From Streptomyces violaceusniger Tu 4113 (lineage in GTDB: Bacteria; Actinomycetota; Actinomycetes; Streptomycetales; Streptomycetaceae), in contig NC_015957.1 in the NCBI RefSeq assembly GCF_000147815.2, positions 1,922,001 through 1,986,000 of the forward strand: a stretch of DNA of 64,000 bases, in the 5' to 3' direction. The translations under genes and the position numbers were made by a program. This document shows, piece by piece, positions 58,194 through 64,000 of this stretch; position 1 is the stretch's first letter; each line of letters begins with the position of its first letter. The notes beneath the pieces were generated by a model that searched no databases, was not told where the DNA came from, and was given only the letters and a program-made list of their open reading frames with translations.

Positions 58194-59756
58194 ATGGCCG
58201 GAGGGAAGTTCGAGAGTCGGTCGCACGACGAGCTTTACAACATGGTCGCGACCGCGCAGCCGGGTCAGCTGACCGACGTCGGCGCCGCGCTGATGGCTGC
58301 CTTCGACGACATCAACGCTATCGCGGACGAGCTGAAGGCCCACGCCGAGCGGGTGCACTGGGAGGGCGAGGGTGCCGACGCGTTCCGGACCTGGGGTCGC
58401 GAGGTGGCCAAGCAGACCCACAAGATGGCCGACTACACCTTGCTCGTCGGCGTACACATGTCCACTGCGGGCCAGGGCCTGACCGAGGTCAAGGCAGCGA
58501 TGCCGGCCCCGACGGTGGCGGACGACAAGAAGCACAAGAGCGACGCGGAAAAGGCGGTCGCGGACAAGCACCACCTGGAAGCGCTCCAGCAGATGGACAA
58601 GCTGGACTCGTACTATGAGACGGCTTACACGGAGATCAAGGGCCTGGAGGAGCCGAACTTCCCCCTTCTGCCCGACCTCGGATCGGGCTGGACTGACCAC
58701 AGCTCTGGAACGTCCACTGGAACGTCTTCCTCGGCAGGGGGAACGCAAGGGGCCGAATATGTCACGCCGTTGTCGGTCGCTACTGACTCCCACGGTGTCC
58801 CTAAGGGCGCCTTGCCTCCGGGGATCGGGCGTGAGGGTCACGTAGGCAGTGGTGTGGACCTTGAACCGGACACGCGTACGGTCATCGACTCCACAGAGAC
58901 AGTGACTTCACCAGACATCGTCGACAAGGCCAGGCAGCCTGCTTTGCCGCCTGATACGTCGGACCAGCAACCGGGCCCGGTGGGTCCAGGAGGCATCAAG
59001 GGGTCGAAGGCCCCATTCCTGCCAAGTGCCCCGCCGCCTATGCGGGGAGGTGGCAACCCTACGAGAGAGCTGCTTGGCCCTTACCAAGGCGCCGTGAAGC
59101 AGCCCAGGCCGACTGGCATTCCTCGGACCGGCTTGCCTGACGGCATTCACGGGGGGACCCAGGCTCGCCCACCTGGGCAAACCAACGCCCCGCGGATTCC
59201 CCGGGGCAGGGTCATTGGAGAAGAGCAAGGGCTGATGAGGCGCGGGCCGATGGGACCCGCCACGCATGGTTTCGGCAGAGGAACGCCTCCGTCGGCGAAC
59301 GGCGGGCCAGGCCGACGGCTCGCCTCGGAGCCGGGTGGGACCGTGGACAGCCCACGAGGGCCGAACAACTTGAATGGGCAACGTTTGCCCCGGGGGACGG
59401 TCGTCGGAGACGAACACGGTATCCCTCCAAGGCGCGGTCCTCTGGGCGCGGGCGGTCCGTCCGCCGAGGGCGGTACGCACGCGCCTGGGAACAATGGCGG
59501 CCAGGGGCGGCGGCTTTCATCGGAATCGGGAGGCCCCGTCAGTGGTATGCGTTCTGTGCGCGGAGGGCAGCCGGACTTCACCCCAGGGGGGTCCGGGCTT
59601 GTGCGGGGCAATGAGACGCCAGAGCTGATGCCAAGCTCCGGCCGGGGAGGCCCGAACGCCTCGGAAGTCTCCAGCGCCAGGCCTGATTACCTTCAGGAAG
59701 ACGAAGAGAGCTGGTCGGGTGGACGGCGTGACACGGTCCCGCCGGTCATCGACTAG
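58194..59756 (+). CDS. PPE/WXG-like secreted protein with Gly/Pro-rich tail
   Basis: The 520-residue protein has an N-terminal helical domain of ~165 residues with a W-x-G turn (RVHWEGEGADAFRTWG near residue 58) in a helix-turn-helix layout like PPE or EspE/WXG domains. The rest is disordered and Gly/Pro/Arg-rich, with two diverged repeats. One has IPRGRVIGEEQGLMRRGPMG and RRLASEPGG; the other has LPRGTVVGDEHGIPPRRGPLG-like sequence and RRLSSESGG. It has no signal peptide, as expected for an ESX substrate. The ATG follows GGGAGAAGG. It lies between its helical partner and the second mycosin. Confidence 0.75.
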   Translation: MAGGKFESRSHDELYNMVATAQPGQLTDVGAALMAAFDDINAIADELKAHAERVHWEGEGADAFRTWGREVAKQTHKMADYTLLVGVHMSTAGQGLTEVKAAMPAPTVADDKKHKSDAEKAVADKHHLEALQQMDKLDSYYETAYTEIKGLEEPNFPLLPDLGSGWTDHSSGTSTGTSSSAGGTQGAEYVTPLSVATDSHGVPKGALPPGIGREGHVGSGVDLEPDTRTVIDSTETVTSPDIVDKARQPALPPDTSDQQPGPVGPGGIKGSKAPFLPSAPPPMRGGGNPTRELLGPYQGAVKQPRPTGIPRTGLPDGIHGGTQARPPGQTNAPRIPRGRVIGEEQGLMRRGPMGPATHGFGRGTPPSANGGPGRRLASEPGGTVDSPRGPNNLNGQRLPRGTVVGDEHGIPPRRGPLGAGGPSAEGGTHAPGNNGGQGRRLSSESGGPVSGMRSVRGGQPDFTPGGSGLVRGNETPELMPSSGRGGPNASEVSSARPDYLQEDEESWSGGRRDTVPPVID

Positions 59757-59797
59757 AACGACATATCCCTGTGCAATGCCGAGGAGAGCACTCACCT

Positions 59798-61054
59798 ATG
59801 CCATTTAAGAAGTACGGAGCGCGGCGTCGCGCCCTGTCGGCTCTGGCGATGCTCGGAACCGCGCTCTTGGCGGTGGGTGGTACCGCGCCCGCCGCGGCTG
59901 CACAGGACATCAGCTCTCAACAGTGGTACCTGAAGGACATGCAAGCTGACGACATGTGGGCGGTGAGTAAGGGCGAGGGGGTAACCGTCGCCGTTATCGA
60001 CACGGGCGTTGATGCTTCATTGCCTGAACTTCGCGGTAATGTGCTTGCGGGCAAGGATGCATCCAATACACCGACAGACCCGCATCAAGATGCGACAGGC
60101 CATGGCACGAACATGGCTGCTCTTATTGCCGGGAGTGGAGCCGGTGGAGGAATCCAGGGATTGGCGCCTCAAGCAAAAATCCTGCCGGTGAAGGTAGTCG
60201 GAGACCCGAAGACGGATGCTCCTGACCCTCTAATGGGCAGGGCAATCAGGTACGCGGTTGATCACGGATCGAGAATCCTGAATGTCTCATTCGGAACCAT
60301 CACCGGGCAGCGTGAAAATTTCGTCAAATCTCAGAGTGCTGTCAATTATGCCCTTAAGAAGGGCGCTCTCGTATTTGCCGCTGTAGGAAACAACGGGGAC
60401 AAGAATAACCTGCCCGGATATCCCGCTTCCCTCCCCGGTGTAGTTGGTGTGGGGGCGATCAACCAGGAAGGGGAGGTGGCAAAGTTTTCGACTCACGGAG
60501 ACAGCGTGGGGCTCGTGGCGCTCGGCGACAGGATCGCCGAGCGCTGCGAGAAGAATCTCGATCAGACCTGCGTCAGCGGCGGGACCAGCCAAGCCACCGC
60601 CATCACCTCCGCCTCCGCCGCCCTGATCTGGTCCAAGCACCCCAAGTGGACAGGCAACCAGGTCCTGCGCGTCATGATGCAGACCGCCGCGAAGCCCAAG
60701 ACCGGTGACGTCCCGAGCAGTTACATCGGGTATGGCTCGGTCCGTCCTCGCAAGGTGCTTCTCGATGGCGAAGGGGATCCGGGGCCGGCCAATACCAATC
60801 CGTTGCTCGCTCGTGAGGGAGCTACGAAACCAAAGCCCTCCGAATCGGCGTCTAAGGCCGCAGGGGGTGCCTCGCAGCCCCCCGCATCGGATGAGCAAGC
60901 CGCTGAGAAGCCCGCGGCGGAGGCCAAGGCGAGCGACGACGGCGGTAATACGACGCTCTGGGTCGCCTTGGGTGCGGGCGTCGTCGTGGTCGCCGGGGCC
61001 GCGGTCGCCTTCACCGTCGTACGACGTCGTGGTGGAACGATGGCCAGGCCGTAA
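59798..61054 (+). CDS. Second ESX-linked subtilisin-like mycosin
   Basis: The 418-residue protein has a Sec signal (cleavage near TAPAAAAQ) and a subtilase domain with Asp68 (VAVIDTGVD), His102 (TGHGTNMAAL), oxyanion Asn198 (AVGNNGD) and Ser264 (SGGTSQATAI). A Lys/Ala/Pro linker precedes a C-terminal transmembrane helix (LWVALGAGVVVVAGAAVAF) and a basic tail. It is distinct from the mycosin at 52695, sharing only the fold. Bases ~59940-60500 have many A/T-ending codons, whereas the Ser-site part onwards is typical streptomycete sequence, a clear mosaic. The ATG at 59798 has GAGGAG upstream. It may process the secreted proteins coded beside it. Confidence 0.88.
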   Translation: MPFKKYGARRRALSALAMLGTALLAVGGTAPAAAAQDISSQQWYLKDMQADDMWAVSKGEGVTVAVIDTGVDASLPELRGNVLAGKDASNTPTDPHQDATGHGTNMAALIAGSGAGGGIQGLAPQAKILPVKVVGDPKTDAPDPLMGRAIRYAVDHGSRILNVSFGTITGQRENFVKSQSAVNYALKKGALVFAAVGNNGDKNNLPGYPASLPGVVGVGAINQEGEVAKFSTHGDSVGLVALGDRIAERCEKNLDQTCVSGGTSQATAITSASAALIWSKHPKWTGNQVLRVMMQTAAKPKTGDVPSSYIGYGSVRPRKVLLDGEGDPGPANTNPLLAREGATKPKPSESASKAAGGASQPPASDEQAAEKPAAEAKASDDGGNTTLWVALGAGVVVVAGAAVAFTVVRRRGGTMARP

Positions 61055-61179
61055 GCAGCACCAATACCAACTACAGCTAGACGCTTCCTGCCATGTCAGG
61101 TAGGAAACTCCACAGAGTGGTGAGCTGACGAAGAATCCCCAGCTCGGCTCACCAACACATCATGGGGGAAGGTGGAAAG

Positions 61180-61554
61180 ATGTCGGGCTCGCAGCGGATT
61201 AGCGACGCACATTTCAGGAAGTTCGAGGGCGACCTCGGCCGCGTCAGCGAGGACCTTTCGCAGAACCTGCGCACGCTGATCAACGCCATCGACACGGTGG
61301 AGGCGGCGTGGACCGGTCAGGGCGGAAGCGCGTTCAGGAAGGCGCAGATGAGCCTCAACGAGGACCACGAGGCTCTGCGTCAGCTCATCGTCAACATCCA
61401 CGAGGCGGTGCAGCTCACGCACCGTTCCGGCGGTGCCAACGACACTGAGATCGCATCCCAGCTCCGCAGCGTTGACGTCAATGGCAGCGCGGCCGGCGGG
61501 CACCTCGGCAGTGGTGCGGATGGCCTGGCCCACAGCAAGGTCGATCAGTTCTAG
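61180..61554 (+). CDS. esxB: WXG100-family ESX substrate (EsxB-like)
   Basis: The 124-residue protein has a helix-turn-helix hairpin around AAWTGQGGSAF (the W-x-G turn) and lacks a signal peptide, as in WXG100 proteins secreted as heterodimers by the ESX machinery. A Gly-rich tail of about 25 residues extends beyond the ~100-residue core. The ATG at 61180 follows GGAAGGTGGAAAG; an ATG six codons earlier is possible. Its partner gene starts 77 bases on. The B label follows the gene order I recall for streptomycete esxBA pairs and should be treated as provisional. Confidence 0.88.
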   Translation: MSGSQRISDAHFRKFEGDLGRVSEDLSQNLRTLINAIDTVEAAWTGQGGSAFRKAQMSLNEDHEALRQLIVNIHEAVQLTHRSGGANDTEIASQLRSVDVNGSAAGGHLGSGADGLAHSKVDQF

Positions 61555-61631
61555 TCGCCCAGGGGCGCCATCAAGGCCCTGGGACAGAAATGATCGACAA
61601 CCATCAAGACACCACGAGGGGTGGAGCATAA

Positions 61632-61943
61632 GTGTCCGGTGACGGGATGGACATCAAGGTCACATACAACTCGCTCGAGGACACTGCCGGTGACCTCGAG
61701 CGCGGCGCCAGGGTGGTGAGCCAGCAGATCGAGGCCATCATCGCCTCGGTCAAGGCCGTGACCGACGGTTGGGAGGGCGAGGCTCACCAGATGATGCTGG
61801 CCGCCGAGAGGCAGTTCAAGACGCGCGCCAACCACATCGAGAGCACGCTCAAAGAGGTGGCGACCAAGGTCAGGACCGGCAGCATGGACTACCACGCGAC
61901 CGACAAGAAGTCGGCCCAGTTGTTCCAGGACATCGGCTTCTGA
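61632..61943 (+). CDS. esxA: WXG100-family ESX substrate (EsxA-like)
   Basis: The 103-residue protein is a canonical WXG100 helical hairpin with the turn TDGWEGEAHQMM, near residue 47, flanked by helices ARVVSQQIEAIIASVKAV and QFKTRANHIESTLKEVAT. It lacks a signal peptide. The C terminus has YHATDKKSAQLF, a position where ESX substrates often carry the YxxxD/E secretion motif (here YHATD). The GTG at 61632 follows AGGGGTGGAG. It forms a heterodimer pair with the upstream gene, and a very strong hairpin follows. Confidence 0.92.
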   Translation: MSGDGMDIKVTYNSLEDTAGDLERGARVVSQQIEAIIASVKAVTDGWEGEAHQMMLAAERQFKTRANHIESTLKEVATKVRTGSMDYHATDKKSAQLFQDIGF

Positions 61944-61960
61944 GGGTCCGGTCGCAAGCA

Positions 61961-62002
61961 CATGGGGGTGGGCAACCGCTGAAGCGGTTGCCCACCCCCA
62001 TG
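61961..62002 (+). terminator. Perfect ~20-bp hairpin after esxA
   Basis: CATGGGGGTGGGCAACCGCT at 61961-61980 pairs perfectly with 61983-62002, leaving two spacer bases (the real loop is larger). It begins 18 bases after the esxA stop. With 143 bases to the convergent gene it ends the esx transcript and may also act on the opposite strand. Confidence 0.9.
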
Positions 62003-62145
62003 TTCAGGTTGTGCGGCTTGCGGGCAGGCACGACCGGGGCCAAGCACCGCTTTACCGCACCCTGCGTCTCCACGGTACGAGGGGAAGCACAGAGCCCCGG
62101 CGTACGCCGTAGAAGCGGTATTCCGCCAGACGGTGTTTCTGGGGA

Positions 62146-62790
62146 TCAGGAAAATTCCGGGGCCTTCTCGGGTATTTGAGCCGGATCCTTACATTTGGCG
62201 GCAGTCTGTGCGTGCTTCGCCATTGATACTGCCAGGTCGGCGAGTTCGGTACGGAGCGCAGAATGGTGAGAACTCCCGTTCAGCGAGCTTACGAGAATGC
62301 TGAGGTTCTGCTTCTTCTTTATAGGTGACTGGTAGGGCTCGCATGAGAGGTAGATGGCCGCCGCCGCAGGCGATGAGATGCCGGCTTCCCCGACCGAGAA
62401 CGTCTTTCGGCTGCTGGAATCGCCGATATCCTGGTTATCGCTGAGGGTCTTGGTCCATTGGGCTACATCGCCACTCATCGCGAGGTGCGCCGTAATGCTC
62501 AGCGCATCCTTTTCGCCCGATACCACAGTGCATTCTGAGGAAAAGTCTCCCGAATTTCCCTTCTCGATAAATCTGTACGAAGGACTGTCAATCGCGCGAA
62601 GAACGCCATTCATTGCGCTTCTCGCGTCGGACGAGGTGAGGACGTCGGAGCATGGATTATCGAGACCGGCAGTACCCGTGCTTTCGTCGGTGGACTCACT
62701 GCCGGCCCAGTAACCTACGCCGATGCCCACGAGCAATGTGAGCGACACCGCGATTGAGATAACAAATTGATTCTTGGTGAACTTTTTCAT
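62146..62790 (-). CDS. Small membrane-anchored extracytoplasmic protein
   Basis: The 214-residue protein has one N-terminal transmembrane or signal helix (FVISIAVSLTLLVGIGVGYW) without a lipobox. The domain beyond the helix has four Cys (DNPCSDVL, SSECTVVS, LSCEPYQS, AAKCKDPA), which could form two disulfides outside the cell. I recognise no family. It is 26 bases downstream of the glycine-zipper protein on the same strand, the same layout as the hydrolase-lipoprotein pair. Codons are AT-rich relative to the core genome. An immunity-like partner role is inferred from layout only. Confidence 0.7.
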   Translation of the reverse strand: MKKFTKNQFVISIAVSLTLLVGIGVGYWAGSESTDESTGTAGLDNPCSDVLTSSDARSAMNGVLRAIDSPSYRFIEKGNSGDFSSECTVVSGEKDALSITAHLAMSGDVAQWTKTLSDNQDIGDSSSRKTFSVGEAGISSPAAAAIYLSCEPYQSPIKKKQNLSILVSSLNGSSHHSALRTELADLAVSMAKHAQTAAKCKDPAQIPEKAPEFS

Positions 62791-62816
62791 GGCGATTACC
62801 TTCAGTCTTCCCCGGT

Positions 62817-64000
62817 CTAATCCTTGGGTAGGCGCGAGGTCTCTCCCTGGAAGTACTTTTTGACGCCGTCCCGAGCATCTCCGAATCCTGATTCGACCGA
62901 GTCTGCGGCGGCTGACTGGAACAGTCCGACATCACGGTGATCGAGCCCTTGCGTGGCGCCGATAGCATACCTGGTCGTTGTGACGGTGTCATTCTTTAGG
63001 GTTTCGTAGTCGGCACCATTACGGTACACGGCTTTCTCCAGGGCCTCTGAGTCCTGGGGCGCTACGATGCCATTAATGATTTCTGTCGACGCGGTCCCCA
63101 GTATTGCGCCTGCGAACGCACCCCCTGGTCCCGTGAATTGGGAAGTGCCCAAGCCGATGCCTACGCCGACCAGAGAACCTCCCCAAGTGCCAGCCTTTCC
63201 GAGGGCGGTATTGTAGCTGTCGTCGCTCTCGACGATCTTGTGTTCGAGCGCATAGTCCCTGCCGGCTCCGATGATTCCCTCAATCTCGCCGGCATCCCGC
63301 GAGACGCTCTGAATCATTCTTTGCGTGGCCTCTTGCCGATCGTCGGAGAGGCCATTGATGTAAGCGTCAGGATGGCTGGCCTGGTATTCGATCAGGTTGG
63401 CCGTGTAGTTGTGCTGGCCGAGGTTGACGGCCGCATAGCCGTCTGGATCCTGGCCGACAGTGTGCAGGAAGCGAGTGACGTCGCGTTCCGAGAGCTTGGC
63501 TTCTGCTCCCTTGATTGGGAACAGAGTCTCGTTGCCGCCCGTGTTGGGGTCGATCGCGCGATGAATGTCCGGCATGTACTCTGCCGAAATCCTGCCGAGG
63601 CTGTCGGCCATACCGGGGCGCACTAGATCAGTGTTTTCGGACATCTTTGTCACGATCTGGTGCATTATCTTGGCCTCATCCCTGGAATGGACCGCATGGG
63701 CAGCCGTCGGCGGGGTGCCCGCGTCATGCCCGGTCGCTGCGGCTTCCAGGGCCTTTCCCAGTGAATCGAATCCCGGTAGTTTCTGCTTCTGATCGGGGTT
63801 CGGAACGTACTCGGCGTTGTCCTGCGGCCAGATGCGAGGGTTGTCGCCCGAGCCTGTGAGGTAGTCGAAGTGATCTTCTGACTTGAAGAACTGGGTAGAT
63901 GCATCGTGATTGTGCCCGAGCGCTTCCAGGAAACCCGTCATGGGATCCTTGCCGTCGTCATTCTTCCGGAGATCGAAATTCAAGTCTTCGTAAAGCTGCC
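62817..64000 (-). CDS. Large ESX-linked protein with glycine-zipper helix (partial)
   Basis: The frame is open to the window edge, so the N terminus is missing; 394 residues are visible. It reads like members of the DUF6571-type family linked to ESX loci: HDASTQFFKSEDHFDYLTGS, LGRISAEYMPDIHRAIDPNT, FLHTVGQDPDGYAAVNLGQH. Near the C terminus a Gly-rich hydrophobic stretch (WGGSLVGVGIGLGTSQF then GGAFAGAILGTASTEI) has the small-xxx-small pattern of membrane-inserting glycine zippers. No catalytic motif is visible. The codons are AT-rich and there is no sign of a frameshift. A pore-forming or membrane-active effector is a reasonable but unproven guess. Confidence 0.72.
   Translation of the reverse strand, partial: QLYEDLNFDLRKNDDGKDPMTGFLEALGHNHDASTQFFKSEDHFDYLTGSGDNPRIWPQDNAEYVPNPDQKQKLPGFDSLGKALEAAATGHDAGTPPTAAHAVHSRDEAKIMHQIVTKMSENTDLVRPGMADSLGRISAEYMPDIHRAIDPNTGGNETLFPIKGAEAKLSERDVTRFLHTVGQDPDGYAAVNLGQHNYTANLIEYQASHPDAYINGLSDDRQEATQRMIQSVSRDAGEIEGIIGAGRDYALEHKIVESDDSYNTALGKAGTWGGSLVGVGIGLGTSQFTGPGGAFAGAILGTASTEIINGIVAPQDSEALEKAVYRNGADYETLKNDTVTTTRYAIGATQGLDHRDVGLFQSAAADSVESGFGDARDGVKKYFQGETSRLPKD

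Overview
The window is a high-GC actinobacterial chromosome segment, almost certainly Streptomyces. The reasons are codons that strongly favour G or C in the third position, GTG starts, and a core gene order (dxr, site-2 protease, ispG, proS, rimP, nusA, ylxR, infB, DUF503, rbfA, truB, ribF, then an ESX/type VII secretion locus) typical of streptomycete chromosomes. No tRNA, rRNA, CRISPR array, insertion sequence or phage integrase was seen.

Bases 1-10.7 kb form a polyamine/GABA catabolism block: the end of a PotC-like permease, a PuuB-like FAD oxidoreductase, a PAP2 phosphatase, 4-aminobutyrate aminotransferase (gabT), a VirD4/TraD-like membrane ATPase, a PucR-family regulator and an aldehyde dehydrogenase. 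Together these would import a polyamine, oxidise it, transaminate it and oxidise the resulting semialdehyde. Five imperfect ~20-bp direct repeats lie upstream of gabT.

Bases 10.7-21.7 kb are a plant-polysaccharide utilisation locus. A GH3 glycosidase with a CBM6-like tail diverges from an operon coding for a Tat-type lipoprotein solute-binding protein, two permeases, a GH42 beta-galactosidase and a secreted GH12 glucanase; a LacI-family repressor faces the operon. Four palindromes with the core CGAAGCGCTTCG mark the divergent promoter region and the repressor leader, which outlines a local regulon. No transport ATPase is present, so a shared MsiK-type ATPase is likely.

Bases 21.8-42.7 kb are housekeeping: an acyl-CoA dehydrogenase, two MEP-pathway genes around an M50 protease, two GNAT proteins, prolyl-tRNA synthetase, a degenerate APH-fold protein, two ferritin-like proteins, and the rimP-nusA-ylxR-infB-rbfA-truB-ribF translation block. 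Long hairpins follow nusA, infB, truB and ribF. The spaces around proS hold interspersed palindromic repeats and one AT-rich nested palindrome.

Bases 42.8-64 kb are an ESX/type VII secretion locus: an EspI-like ParA ATPase, a membrane-anchored PQQ-type beta-propeller protein, a DUF397 protein, a conserved hypothetical, eccE, eccB, two different mycosins, an ESX-linked alpha/beta hydrolase with a small helical partner and a lipoprotein, a PPE/WXG-like protein, the WXG100 pair, and (reverse strand) a large glycine-zipper protein with a small membrane partner. eccC and eccD are not in the window. The hydrolase, lipoprotein, second mycosin and reverse-strand pair are visibly AT-richer in part, which suggests a variable effector zone. 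The most unusual candidate system is this effector-and-partner zone inside the ESX locus.
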